A stretch of DNA of 64,000 nucleotides from Chrysomallon squamiferum (GCA_012295275.1 CM022676.1:12533660-12597659), one strand, 5' to 3'. Counted from the first letter of the stretch, positions 12,309 to 24,433 are shown. The notes: generated by a model not told the origin, from the letters alone. Translations and numbers: made by a program.

Positions 12309-12630
12309 CTGTGAAACATAATAAGATAAATACACTGGAATCTCATTCAAGTGTATTTGGTTTCACTAGCATTGCATTAACGAGACAATCACATACTTTG
12401 CAGACGCATGTGCGACAATGCAGATATTTTATTAACAGTTAATATACTTTCAATCCTGATACAATTTTACAGGAAAATTTACTTTAAACATAAATAATGA
12501 TATGATATAGTTACGCACTTTAGGCATACTAGTGTCTATGTCAAAACAAGGTCTGCAGGTAATTTAGTAAACAGACACTGAATATCTATTATCACAGTAG
12601 TAATCAGAAATATTTCAACACACTACTCAC

Positions 12631-12665
12631 GTATGTATTTCACCTTTAATGTTTGCTGTCTGAAC
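12631..12665 (-). CDS. gene 1 exon 12: terminal tail exon
   Basis: A 35-base exon with acceptor CTTACAG and donor GTGAGT. Entered in phase 1 it reads GSDSKH and then TAA (12646-12648). The gene 2 counterpart is 34 bases and stays open through AAAAATGAA where this copy has AAACATTAA. The coding sequence of gene 1 therefore ends here. Confidence 0.6.
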
Positions 12666-13238
12666 CTGTAAGATACATTTATAGTTGTATTTTACAATCT
12701 AAATAAATACTCTTACATTGAATTAATTTTTTTTTAGACCAATGAAAAAAAAAAAAGAAGAAACAATTATACAAATAAATAAATGAGAACACACACACAC
12801 ACATAAAGTTAAAGAGAAAAAAAAATTAAAAATAAAAAGTAAGAAAGAAATAAATAATTAAAAACTACAATAAAGTAAATATGAAATATTGAAAACAATA
12901 AAACAACAACTACTGAATGAGTTTAAATTTAACTGACCTCGGATTGTGTAACCTCTTCTCCTCAAGATGAACAGAATAATTATTGCAGGAAAGCAGAGCA
13001 GAAGTATTCCTACTACCAGACCAATTCCAATCCCAGTTCCAAGTGTTGCCATGGATGAAGATTCTTCTACTGTGATTATAATAACAAATTCAACACATAA
13101 ATGAAAGATCCGCATTTACGTTTAATTCTGAGACATCTTTTTATAAAATTATTATAATTCTTTTTTCTAAAGATCTTTCACTAAATAACGTAAATAATTT
13201 GGACAATGTCAAATTCACCAGGACCTGTAAACAAGTAC

Positions 13239-13295
<57 letters not shown>

Positions 13296-15713
13296 ATAAC
13301 GAAAAGAATAAAAATAAAAATAAATATTTTGCTGAAATTTTAGATGAAGAATCGAAAACCATATAGATTATTTTACTTACTACAATTTATTGTTGTTAAA
13401 GTGGTACAAACAGTCAAACAGTAACGGCTGTCATTTTTATTTGCAGAAGAGTAAATTTTAAAGTGGTAGGAAGAATTGGACTTGAGATGAGAAATGTGCA
13501 AATAAGAAGTCTTGTCTTGTGTCTTATTGTCTGACACTTGCAGACTGATAGACTGGTCTTCAGTAAACAAGCGTTGTTCAACTGTGAATCTAGTGAACTT
13601 GTTTGTGTCGTACTTCCATTTGATGTCTGCTGAAGTTTCTGACACATTTGTGCAGTAACACCATTCAGGAGCTGATTCAAGAACTAAAACGTGAAAAATG
13701 ATTTATGTTGTGTTTTAATTTCATCTGCAATATATTTAAATATTGTAGCGTGAGGAATGATATATATGTATTAAAATGTACTCTTTTTAATAAAGTCTAC
13801 ATGAAAAATAAAATTAAAATAACAGTGGCTAATTCTGACCAGTGTAAAAATGATCAGTGATATTTTCTAATGAATGTTACATGTCAAATAATGCAAATAA
13901 AGTTACCTGTAACAATGACACTGGCAGATCCTGACAATGAAGTGTTAAAAGAAGTTTTTGAAGTTGCTGAACACGTGTACTCTCCTTGGTCTGACTGTTG
14001 AAATGAGGAGATTTGAAACAGAGAACTGTCAGTGAGGTGTTTTGTACCAGTTCGCCATTCAAATACAACACTGTCTGGATTACTGTCAGCTGTACAGCGT
14101 AATATCACAAGTTTTCCCAGTTCAACTCTGATGTGACTCTCTGATAAAATTCTCACTCTGGGTGCATCTACACAGATTGAAATAAAAATAGTACGAAAAC
14201 AAAATTAGAAGTGGCAACAGAAACATAGACTACAATGTAAAGGTCGTGAATTATTCCACAGAAAAGTATACAGGTGAAGTTAAAATACAGTTAATATATA
14301 TTGAGAAGATATGTACAATTATTAAAAGCAGATGAATTAGTATCTGTATATTGCAGTAGGATGAGATCAGCATGTCAAAAGCATATATTAAGATATTATT
14401 TCAAATTTCTTTATGTATAACTTCAACATTATTTATTTACTTACAAAAATAAAATAAAATAATAATAATAATGATCAACATACAATATACATTCGTATGA
14501 AGAGAATTAGATTCAGGTCTCTGTTGTCCGTTTCTGTCTGTGAAGAGATTCCCAGCTGTACATTTGTACCAGACTCCATTGTCTTCCTTTGTGGGTGTCA
14601 GTGACAAGTTAAATCCTGTCTGTTGAACGTCAGATCCATTTCTAATCCAGTAAAACTGAGCTGCTGGATTTCCTTTATCACTGTCAGGTAAAGAACAAAT
14701 CAAAGAGCCTCCTCTGTTTTCTAGCCATGGCTGTTTAGGATCTGATGAAAGAGTTGGTCTGCTTGGAGGATCTATTTAATACAATAAATAAATGGTTGTT
14801 TGAAAATTAGCGCTCGTAATAAAAACTGCCACGTAATAGTAAATCCACGAAGGTTGGTTACACTGACTGATTACATAGTGGAATGATCGAAAGGCAAAGT
14901 AATATTATCATGTGACAATGAGTAGCCACTGTTTAAGCGAAGAATTCTTATTATAGTCCGGCAGAAGTACGACTGAACTTCGATGTGACGTCTAAAGATT
15001 TGTTTTAGTTGAGAATTGATGTTTAGTGCATATATAGTGAGAAACTTCCGAGTGAGATCTAGTCACAAGTGAACAACTTCTGCTAGGAGGCTAAGTCAAA
15101 AATGGCCGCCACTGTAAATCTCTTTCCCTAATATCTTCATAAAGGTGAGTTAGAAATATGAATGAAAGATTGTTTTATATGTTTTCAGGCATAAAGAATT
15201 TAACGCAGTTTGATTTTACCAATAATGCAAACACAAAAAAAAAAAAAAAAAAAAAAAACAACCATAAAATAATGAATACATGGCTTTTTATGTCAAATTA
15301 AAGTCCTGTAGGCCTTTTAATATACTGTATGTTTTCATGTTTAGTACATGTTAAGGATTTGCGATGATTTAGAATTGGATTGTTGAACTGATACTGAGTG
15401 TGACAAATCATGAACCATTTGTCTGGCAGAAAATTCAAGAATATGATGCAAGACAGACTGGCACACCTTCAACAACATCTGGATAAACGACAAATTGTAT
15501 CATTCTCGGATCCAAATCTGGTACGACATCTGTTGGTGTCATCTATCCACCATCCATATTTCTATATATTTATCCATTAAACGTCAATTACCATCATTAA
15601 AAATATGTAGAGGCCAAAACGAGGTTGAACACAAATATGACATTTGTCTGCTGGGCTATTATTAATGTTTGAGAGAAAGACCTGATTAAAATAATAATAA
15701 TAATAATAATAAT

Positions 15714-15753
<40 letters not shown>

Positions 15754-18700
15754 TGAGTATAAGCTGGAATCAGTCGTTTCTTTTCTAATCATCTTATGTT
15801 ATATTATCTATTATAAATAAATATGTCGACGATTTTTTTTCTTTAAAAATGACTCACACATCTTGGAAAATGAATAAAACTTAAGGATAGGAATGATTTC
15901 TCTTAACAAACATATTTCATGTTGTAATAGGACAACTGCATGCAGTTGTGTCTTTTAATCAGGAGTTATCTTGACTGCAAAATGTGAAATTAACCAATAA
16001 TATATGTTAATACGTGTATAAATTATAATCAATTTAAAATTACTTACAGTGAATAGTCACGTTTCTGCTTTTCCTCTCGTTGTATTCACCATACTTCCAA
16101 CTAGAAACACACTCACACAGTTTGTTATTCTGAGTCCTGTTAGCTATGAAAGATATTGTACACGTTCTGGTTTCTTCTCTGTCAGAGCAGTGTACAGGAT
16201 TATAACAAGTCCAGTTCAGATTTGGTTTTGGATTTCCACCAGTTGTAGAACAGTTCAGTGTGACAGTGTCATCCTCAAACACAGGAAACGTTGTTCCTGA
16301 AACAACTGGAGATGACCTTGGTGGATCTGAAAGCATAAACATTTGTGACTTAAAAAAAAATCAATAAAAAAATAATTAAAAAAATAAATATGTATTATCT
16401 GAAAGTATAATTATATCTTTTTTTAAACTTACATTTCACATCTAGAACTATTTCTCCTGTAGACTCAGTCTGTGTATATGTGTTTCTCACAGTACACTGG
16501 ATTGTCTTCCCATTCTGTGCTCTTTTGGGTGTCAGTGTCAGTGTTTGAAACCAAGTGCTTCCAGATGAACCCTTTTTATCTCCCTTTGTTCCATTAATCC
16601 GTGTTCCGTCTTTAAACTTCCAGATGAAATCCACATCTGGTTTAACAGGTGTCAGTGTTCTACAGGTCAAGGTCAAAGGTCGTCCTTCGACTGCAATGAC
16701 TTCATTTGTAAAACTGACGCTGACATCATTCTGCGATGGACCATCTGTAAAATTTAATCAAACAGTAAATTATTTAAATTATAACTAATATAATGTTGTG
16801 TAATCCCAGAATGATGTTTGTATTAAATCTAAGTGGTTGTTTATTAAAAATATAAGTTAAGTAATTTTGAATCTCTAGTAAATAAAATAAGATAACTTAG
16901 AGAAGTAGACATCATTATGACAAATAATACAACAGATTAAAATTTCTAATGTTAAGAGTCTTACACAACACATCAAGTATTCCAGTGTTGGATGTTACAC
17001 GAGTTTGTCCAGGAATCCCTGCCTTGCAGTAAACACTGTGTCCATCATCTGACTCAGTCAGTGTCAGTGACACAGAACTCTTTCTTACAGTCAGGTCACC
17101 TGTTGTGATATTTATGTTGGTGATTCCTGTGTTTATCTGTTGATTATTCTTGTACCAGTAAACAGACGAGACTGGGTTGCTAGGTGACGTGACACATGTC
17201 AGAGAGGCAAAACCTTCTCTGACTTGTATTTTATCTTTCTGTGAACTGATGTTTAATAGTGTCACCTCTTTTACTTGTACTGTAATCAATAAATGTATGA
17301 CTCAGTTATCTTAAAATATAACTCACTATCATCTACCAAATCTCGAGATTAATGGTAGCTTTACTAAATGGTAATTTGTTTTGTATTATTATTATTATTA
17401 ATATTATTATTATTATTATCTTCAATCATTTAAGTCTACCCTGTATATTAATTTGTTATAAAGTTTTAGAAAATTATAAATATTATAAAAAGGTTTTTTA
17501 GTCCAGGTAGTGATGGATGCAGATAATGATGTAAATTCATGTTTGCTGAGAAAGACATTTGGCGACAGGATGGAAAACAATTTGTGACAAATCTATGGTG
17601 AACAAAAGGAAAGTTAAAGAAATAAAATTGTTTTGCTGTAAACTAAATACTATATTTATACATCCTTTGATGTAGCAGAATATAAAAAAGTAATAAAAAA
17701 GTAATTAAAACAAAAAGAGAAAAAAATGCAACAACAACAACAACAGTAAATAAATAAATAAATAATACAAAATTTAATGGCTGAAAAAGATAGTGATTAT
17801 TTAGGATATTTACCTGGAAAGTGAACAGTACAAATAAACTTGTGATAGACACCATTGTTAAAAGACGGATGAGTCAAGTGTATTGTAACATTAGCTTTTC
17901 CTTGTACAGTTAAATAATTCATAGTCAGCCTGGCAACAGTTTTAACTTGTGGACTTGTACAATCATCACTGACTGGTGTAGTAACTGGTACCAAGCTCTT
18001 AAAAATAATAGAAAGTATAATATAAAAGTATAATATGAAAGTATAATATTAATTAAAATTTATTTTTTATGAAATTTACTTCTTTTTTGCCCCACCCCAC
18101 TTTTATCGAAAACTATAGTTTATTCATGAAAAAAAATAAAAAAAATAAATAAATGAAAGCACAAAAAAGATTTTTCTTGTAAAGTAAAACAATGAACACT
18201 AATCACAGTTGTTATAATTTTCTTTATGGTTTTATTTTATTTGTAAATGATGCAAACTTACTAAAGACATTTCACCAGATAAATACCAGGAAATGTTCAC
18301 AGCTGGATAAGCACAGCCAGTTGTTACGCTGACAGTAAAATTTGTCTGAGAATCAATGTCTGTCTGATGTGGACACGCATCAGTAAAATTAATCATAGAC
18401 GTATCAACAACAGCTATTACAAAACACAAAAAGAAACTGAATAACATAAACTATTAGAAAATAAAGCTAATGTGCATTCTATACAATTAGTCATAACTAT
18501 TGTAAATAAGCGTTATTTGACTGAATAATGGGGTGGACTCTGTGGAATTTTATGGGTAAATGAACAGAACATATCCACAGAATCCTATATCCTAGTATTT
18601 AGAGCAATTTAATGTTATGTAAAAGTCATGATATTACTAAATACAATAATCGGTTGATTTCTTGGAATTATGCAGATTAGAAAATGATTAACTTTTAACA

Positions 18701-21700
18701 TTTTCATTTCATTTATCGTTATTTTCAAATATTTGTCTGACTTAAAATACTAATAAAAAACACACACAAACACATACATGCAGAAAATTTATCAAACCAG
18801 TATAGTCTATTATTAATTTAGGTAACTCTAAACAGAATTGTGTTCTCAGACACACAGGTGTACACTATATGAAAGTAGCTTATTATTTTTATAGTTTTAT
18901 TAAATTTATTTAATTAATACAATGCTTTAGTTTGTGTCAGAATGTGTATAACTTACTAGCAAAGGGAGATGTTAAACTGATTTGAGCTTGTAAATTATTG
19001 TTTTCATTAACTGTCCAGGTTCCTGCATGTTCTATTTCATCGAAAAATGAAATCTTTACAGTTACAACATTTGCAGATTGTCTTGTTACACTGATTCCAC
19101 TAAATCCACTTCCACATTTTCCTCCTGCTGACAATGCTCTACATGCTCCTTTTACCTTTGTGTTCACAGAAAAAGTCACAGATTCTGTTATGTTACCATT
19201 ATCACTTGTGTACGTCAAAATAAGAGGTTGACCAACAACTCCTGTTTTCTTGTTTGCTGTAAGAATTCCATTTGCTGGTAATAAATAAAAATAATAATAA
19301 TCAAGTAATGATAATACTAATAATACCACTACTACTACTAATAATGATAATGATGTTGATGATGGTAATAATGAGAATGACGATCTTAAATCTAGATTAT
19401 TTAGAATGCCTAGAAGGAAGGAACTCTCTCGCACTCGAATTCATAGCAATGAGGAATTCCACGAAAGTATCAAGAAATGTAGCGAAATTACGTTTAAAAT
19501 AAGTCTTGTGACGATGTATGACGATATATTATGTTGTTTGAACTCATTAATACATTTTCATGTAGATAGGAAATATTTAGAATTATTGCAGTTTCAAGAC
19601 AGAAAGGGAAGTAATACCTGTGGATGCGTATCTGCGACAATTATTTGAAATTTGCAGATACTTTGACATAAAAACAAACACTAGAAAGTTGCATTATTTC
19701 TTTCTTATTTCAGTATATCTAATCTAAGTATACGACATGATTAGTTTTCAGGAATGTTCAACAATAATTTATAAAAATAACCCACTAGAACTCCTAACAA
19801 AAATAATACAATGAAAGCAGTGAGGATAAAAAGAACAAGAGGATACAATGAAAAGTAATGTGATAAACTCTAGCTGACGGAGACACATCGGCAAAAAGTC
19901 AGAACTCAGATGTATGTAAAGTTGAATTCTTCAGACAATTGCCTTTCAAATAAAACATAAACCAGAACAATATCTTGAAACATGGCGAAGTTATAATAAT
20001 TCTAATATCGTTGGTTTGGAAAATGTTTATTGAGAAATTCTCATTTTTAAGTTATTTCTGTGTTAAAGTACATGTCCTCTCGGAACTCCTCGGGAACCAG
20101 CATTTTATGAGAGAGCTATTGGCACTAAACTTTCAGGGATGGTTGAAGAGACACTTAGAAACATTGTTAACGAAGAATAACACAAGTAATCTGGATTTTA
20201 ACTTTTAAAAGAAGAGACAATTCTACTGCAACGGACTATGAGGGAAGCTCATGGTGGAGACTGCCATACTGTGAGAACATCCTTCAAATAAAGATAATTC
20301 TAGAGTTTATCACTCACTTCAGTTTAAAGTGTAAAATTAAGGAGTTTTCAGTTATAGAAAGAGGAATGATTGAAAAATTATGAAAAAAAAATAAAATAAA
20401 AAAAGAACAATTGTAATAATAATAATAATAATAATAATAACAACAACAACAACAACAATAATAATAGTAATGAATGAATAAAAAATAAAAAAATAAATAA
20501 AAAATAAAAAATAAATAAATTAAAATAAAATTAAAACATAAAAATATATAAATAATAATGTAAAAAAACCTGAAATAAAAAAATGTCCAATCAGAGTAGT
20601 TTGTTCTGTCCTTTTGAAAGAATTTTGCACATTTGAAACAGAAATAGCTGCTCCGAGGGTTTATCTTTAAAATATTAGAATGATATTAATTATGTTTTGC
20701 TATCAAAATGAATGTACACTTGGTTTTCTCAGTTTATTGTCCTCAAACAAGCAAGAAGTTGAACGCTTTCACTGTTAAAAGTGTGTGTAGTTTCTCAAGT
20801 ATTTTTAACATCGCTACTAGTTCAAACCACTTTACTTATTTAACACGCAACAGATTAAATGAAAAACTGTTTAAAAGAAATTACGAAATATCTATAATAA
20901 CCATCCAAATCGACATTTTCTGCAATGTGACCAGTTTCTAACTGTCTTGCTTTGCTCTATGTTAAGTTCTGCAGTGTGTGTCAGTGAGTTGTAACACTAC
21001 ACCATCTCAAACTGCCACTGAATATTTCATTAGAACCGTAAAACATCGCATTTTACGACATCGTAATAAAACAAAATCTTAACGTCGATTTTCAGCAAAA
21101 TGTGATATTGCGATATTTATTTATATCTCCTAGCTGCTAGGGTCTCGTTGGTTTATCAAAGACAGTTGTGTATGCTTTCCTGTGTAAGAGAATGTGTATA
21201 GATATGAAATGTTTGTTGCTGATAATTGAAACTCAGTATTTCTTCACATTAGTTTACTAGTTTACTAATTTTTACCTATTTTAATCTTAACTAAATGTTT
21301 GATGTCGTGGACTGCAAATGGGTAGCTTGAATCACGAATAATCGAGTGTTATCACTATATATTATTAAAACCGCACAATTTATTTAACCCCAAGTGAACG
21401 AATCGGACAATGAAAATACATTCTTAATTAAACATTTACAAATGTGGTAATACGAAAATTACATTACACTGTTAGATTAATTTCACAAAATGGTTTGAAA
21501 TTTCTTCGTTTCATTTAGTTTGTTAATGAAAACGCAGACTATACAATTACAAGGGTAATCAAAAGCATTAAGACTATAACAAGTATTAATGTGTTGTGGA
21601 GGGGGAAAAATAACAAAACAGTATACGTTTTCTTATATTTGTGTTCATTTGTTTCATATTTATTTATTTATTTAGTTTAGTGTATGTATGTATATACTTC

Positions 21701-22592
21701 ATTTCTTTTTTGTTTTTTTATTTCATCCTCCATCTGTTTCTGTAACTGAAATGTTTTGCAATTTACACTTTAAATTATACTGAAGTGAAAGGTTAACTCT
21801 GGAATTATATTTTTTAGAGTCTATGCCAATAGAATATTAGTCTTCACTGTCATATCCTCTCAGCCACAGTCCATTCCGTAATCGTCGAATTGTATCTTCT
21901 TTTAAAAGTGAAAAATCATAGATCATTGCTGTGATTCTTCATTAACAATGTTTCCAAGTGTTCCTTCCATCACCTCTGAAAGTTTTGTGTAAATACGTCC
22001 CTCCTAAAATACTGGTTACCAAGGAGATTCGAGAGGACATGGACTTTAACACAGAGTTAACTTTAACTTTCTTAACCCGTGTATCTCATGAAGCTCGTTA
22101 AGTTGAGCAGTGTCAGTGTGCTGTAACACTACACCATCTCACAGCTTTTCACGGTTCATTTCATTAGAACTGTAGAACACTTCATAACTGTAGAAGATTG
22201 TAATAACGTTGTTTTAACTTGGTCTTTTTTCAGTAGAATATATTATTGCGTTATTTGTTTATTTATTTATTTATCACTCAGACAGTGAACTTTGCTTTTT
22301 CATGCAATGAATCAGAATGTGTATAAATATGAAATATCTGTTGCTAATAATCCATTTGTGATACATACATCGTGCAGTTTATGTAACACACAGTGATAAA
22401 ACTTCAAGTTAAAATTCAACACCAAACTAGCTGTAACCAGGTCACAGACTGAATAAGTTGTCAGTTCAGGGTTTATATCGCTAATATCTAACATGTGTGT
22501 TTTAATGTATGGATTAAATAATAACAATAAAACTTACCTAGACAATATCCAACAATCGACACAGAAACAAGTAAGTATCCCACTATCGCCAT
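12646..22592 (-). CDS. gene 1: IgSF/FN3 transmembrane receptor, short tail
   Basis: The model has 12 exons and sums to 2619 coding bases (872 residues) with the first exon at 22538-22592. Domains in order: signal peptide (1-18), IgV-like (about 19-124), split Ig domain (125-236), five C2-like Ig domains (237-721), FN3-like domain (722-822), one membrane segment followed by Arg-Arg-Arg, then a tail that ends six residues into exon 12. All exon junctions agree in phase; most are phase 1. It should be a cell-surface type I protein with many NxT/NxS sites, probably binding a ligand or another cell. No enzyme motif is present. Compared with gene 2 it lacks a tyrosine tail because of one stop codon and a deletion of the next tail exon. 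No one-to-one orthologue is recognised, so no symbol is given. The exon borders are well supported; the choice of first exon is less so. Confidence 0.75.
12938..13069 (-). CDS. gene 1 exon 11: membrane segment
   Basis: 132 bases, phase 1 to phase 1, acceptor AATCACAG, donor GTCAGT. A short Ser-rich linker leads to a Gly-rich start (GTGIGIGLVVG) and a hydrophobic stretch of about 24 residues, stopped by RRRG. This is a typical single-pass segment with a basic cytoplasmic border. Confidence 0.85.
13242..13294. repeat. poly-A run (53 bases)
   Basis: An uninterrupted A run in the intron between the FN3 and membrane exons of gene 1. Confidence 0.95.
13381..13683 (-). CDS. gene 1 exon 10: FN3-like domain
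   Basis: 303 bases, phase 1-1, acceptor CGTTTTAG, donor GTAAGT. The frame has paired cysteines near the start (EWCYC), a tryptophan (IKWKY), then the LHISHLKSNSSYHFKIYSSA stretch. That stretch fits the L-x-x-Y-x-F-x-V-x-A pattern of FN3 E-to-F strands. It ends YCLTVCTTLTT. It is the membrane-proximal domain. Confidence 0.8.
13907..14167 (-). CDS. gene 1 exon 9: Ig C2-like domain
   Basis: 261 bases, phase 1-1. The canonical set is visible: a B-strand cysteine in LRCTADSNPD, a core tryptophan in FEWRTG, and the F-strand motif SDQGEYTCSAT. One Ig domain per exon. Confidence 0.85.
14484..14771 (-). CDS. gene 1 exon 8: Ig C2-like domain
   Basis: 288 bases, phase 1-1. It starts with PPSRPTLSSDP, has SLICSLPDSDKGNPA (B strand), FYWIRNG (C strand) and EDNGVWYKCTAGN (F strand). 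The exon ends T|GTATGT, a weaker but acceptable donor. Confidence 0.85.
15690..15752. repeat. (TAA)n microsatellite
   Basis: A near-perfect TAA run in the roughly 1.3-kb intron between exons 7 and 8 of gene 1. The rest of that intron (14.78-16.04 kb) shows no exon. Confidence 0.9.
16048..16326 (-). CDS. gene 1 exon 7: Ig-like domain, cysteine-rich
   Basis: 279 bases, phase 1-1, acceptor GCTTTCAG, donor GTAAGT. It has VTLNCSTTGGNPKP (B strand) and LNWTCYNP (C strand with tryptophan). Four further cysteines follow in HCSD, RTCTIS and LCECVSS, so one or two extra disulfides are likely beyond the core pair. Confidence 0.8.
16433..16744 (-). CDS. gene 1 exon 6: Ig C2-like domain
   Basis: 312 bases, phase 1-1, acceptor TTTTACAG, donor GTAAGT. 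It shows LTLTCRTLTPVKPD (B strand), FIWKFKDG (C strand) and GKTIQCTVRNTY (F strand). Charged loops and NGTKG offer a glycosylation site. Confidence 0.85.
16965..17279 (-). CDS. gene 1 exon 5: Ig C2-like domain
   Basis: 315 bases, phase 1-1, acceptor GATTACAG, donor GTAAGA. It has ASLTCVTSPSNPVSSVYWYK (B to C strands) and ESDDGHSVYCKAG (F strand). The N-terminal half of this exon is duplicated in gene 2 (26753-26903), where it is fused to part of the FN3 exon. Confidence 0.9.
17814..17997 (-). CDS. gene 1 exon 4: second half of split Ig domain
   Basis: 184 bases, entered in phase 0 and left in phase 1, acceptor TTTTTAAG, donor GTAAAT. It reads SLVPVTTPVSDD, then TVARLTMNYLTVQGKANVTI, and a closing FICTVHF motif with the F-strand cysteine. 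The gene 2 counterpart has the same length. Confidence 0.8.
18262..18413 (-). CDS. gene 1 exon 3: first half of split Ig domain
   Basis: 152 bases, phase 1 in and phase 0 out, acceptor TGTAATAG, donor GTAAGT. It reads ...NFTVSVTTGCAYPAVNISWY (B-strand cysteine and core tryptophan) and ends SGEMSL. The phase-0 intron inside the domain recurs in the GPI-type gene at 46.5-47.4 kb. Confidence 0.8.
18957..19274 (-). CDS. gene 1 exon 2: IgV-like domain lacking core cysteines
   Basis: 318 bases, phase 1-1, donor GTAAGT. Similar in length and pattern to the IgV exons at 47850 and 52114: a GQPLILT start, an inner cysteine pair (GACRAL...GGKCGSG), SVTRQSANVVTVKIS, and an AGTWTV end. The B-strand cysteine position is tyrosine (LTYTS) and the F-strand position is valine (TWTVN). 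The usual Ig disulfide is therefore absent while the inner pair remains. Confidence 0.75.
19290..22530 (-). other. gene 1 intron 1, with internal duplication
   Basis: About 3.3 kb without a recognisable exon. Two parts resemble each other: 20.98-21.24 kb and 22.10-22.35 kb share GTAACACTACACCATCTCA, TTTCATTAGAAC and AATGTGTATA(G/A)ATATGAAAT. The 19.40-19.72 kb part resembles 10.03-10.31 kb. TAA/CAA repeats lie at 20.42-20.46 kb. Confidence 0.6.
22538..22592 (-). CDS. gene 1 exon 1a: signal peptide
   Basis: MAIVGYLLVSVSIVGYCL, 18 codons plus one base, then donor GTAAGT. The hydrophobic stretch ends in small residues, as expected for a cleaved signal peptide. It is the nearest intact first exon to exon 2 and joins it in frame (phase 1). 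The upstream block continues to about 22660. Confidence 0.7.
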
Positions 22593-22665
22593 TGTGAATG
22601 TTGTGACTAAACTTGTTTCTTCCGGGTACACGACCTAGGTTATGTTTGTGTCACGTGTTTTCAAC
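22593..22665 (-). promoter_or_regulatory. gene 1 upstream block with ETS-like site
   Basis: On the minus strand AACACGTGACAC, then ACCCGGAAGAAACAAGTTTA, then TCACAACATTCACA just before ATG. The GGAAG core and its spacing to the start codon are shared with the 6.6 and 8.7 kb copies. CACGTG here also forms an E-box. Confidence 0.4.
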
Positions 22666-22804
22666 TGCGCTCCTGTTGTCATAAATCTGTTTACTTTTGT
22701 CTCGGTTAAAGTACGAAAATGTCATTCTTTTCAAAACGCACGAAAATAAATAAATAAAATAATAAACTAAGAACAAAAATAAGAAAACTAGACAAACAAA
22801 ATGA

Positions 22805-22806
<2 letters not shown>

Positions 22807-22857
<51 letters not shown>
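22807..22857. repeat. (TAA)n microsatellite
   Basis: A TAA run between the two alternative first exons of gene 1. The poly-leucine and related frames are artefacts. Confidence 0.9.
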
Positions 22858-22860
<3 letters not shown>

Positions 22861-22998
22861 TAACCAGCTCTAACTAGGACACAGACTGAATAAACGTCTT
22901 ATGTTTTAAGTACATGGTTTTTATCTGTAATATCTAACATGTTTTGTATCAATAAATAAATAAATAAATAAGTAAATAAATAAATAAATAAAAATTAC

Positions 22999-23053
22999 CT
23001 GTGCTGTATCTAACAGTCATCAGAGAAACTGGTAAATATCTCAACAGCGCCAT
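22999..23053 (-). CDS. gene 1 exon 1b: alternative signal peptide
   Basis: MALLRYLPVSLMTVRYST, 18 codons plus one base, donor GTAATT, phase 1. It could splice to exon 2 of gene 1 in frame, like the 22538 exon. The upstream block is present, but the ETS-like core CCGGAAG is changed to CCGCAAG, so its activity may differ. Confidence 0.6.
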
Positions 23054-24036
23054 TGTGAATGTTGTGACTAAACTTGTTTCTTGCGGGTACACGAGTTGTA
23101 CTTTATCTAGGTTAAGTTATTGTGTCACGTTTCTATAGCGCTGTCATTCTATTAAAGTGTCTATATTTATTTCACTTTATTTATTACATTTCACATGATT
23201 TGTTTTTAGTTATTTATCAGTAATCATATCTTGAAAATTTCGGTGTTTACAAAACATTTGTATTTTAAAAAAGAGAGGAGATATTTTATACAAATCGCCT
23301 AACTCAACAAAGCGTGGACGACACTTACTATATTATTGAGTGTAACAAAACATTTACAGCTGTTTACTTCTGTACGTTTTTATGTCACTCACCTGAGAAT
23401 CGGTCAGTAACTGTGTATTTCGAATGTAATTTACATAATTTTCTAACAAAATATTAATCAACATTAACTGTTATCAGTTAATTGTTAATATTTAAACTCA
23501 TGCATTTAATAAACTGATATGAAATAGACAGTGAATACAGATATAAGAGAATTACACAGCTTATCTTCTTAATTGTAGGTTTTGTTTTATTTCTTTTTAT
23601 ATCAAAAACCCACTTTCCAAACTGAAGCGGAATCATTTGTCGTTTAGCACACTATATGAAGTAAAGTGAACTAGTAAATTAGTTGAATGAAATTAAAACA
23701 AGACAGCTTACAATGAACTTTCTTTTATTACAGTAAATATTAAATTGAAATATCTCACTGTTACACATCTGTGTGAAAGTATCGGTTCCGTTATAATTTT
23801 CAGTAAATTAGTTAGAAATAGAAAGTACAAAAGTTCATGAAACGAGGATGATATTGTATGTTGTGTTGTAGACCAAAGTTCAGCATCAATTCCGTGCAGA
23901 CAGAGAAACACAACAAAATGTTATTTAATATGGTTACACTGTCATATCGTTACAACTCTCTAACATTACTACATTATTTCAGAAAATATTTGTAAAGAAA
24001 TAAAAGAACATGACTGAATGTATCAATGTTATAAAT

Positions 24037-24162
<126 letters not shown>

Positions 24163-24356
24163 AGTTCCAGCGAGGTACGAATAGTTTCATCCTTGAAAAG
24201 TTTTGATGTTGAATCAATTATACAGTATTTTCATATACATTTCCTAGGGGAAAAAAGGGAGAAAAAAAAGGATTGAGATAAAAAATAAAAAGACATTTTA
24301 GATTAACGACAAACACCGAGGAAACCATCATTCCTAAAAAATGTTTTTAAAATCTA

Positions 24357-24433
<77 letters not shown>
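24357..24433. repeat. (ATT)n(AGT)n microsatellite
   Basis: An ATT run passing into an AGT run, about 80 bases downstream (minus strand) of the last recognised tail exon of gene 2. Confidence 0.9.

Noticed and set aside
12858-13115. 85-codon minus frame as a small membrane protein
   Set aside because: It is the gene 1 membrane exon with intron on both sides; the splice sites define the exon better.
19272-19502. Plus-strand frames of 76-80 codons around 19.3-19.6 kb
   Set aside because: They lie antisense in gene 1 intron 1, include a repeat and have no homologous segment in the duplicate at 10 kb that stays open.
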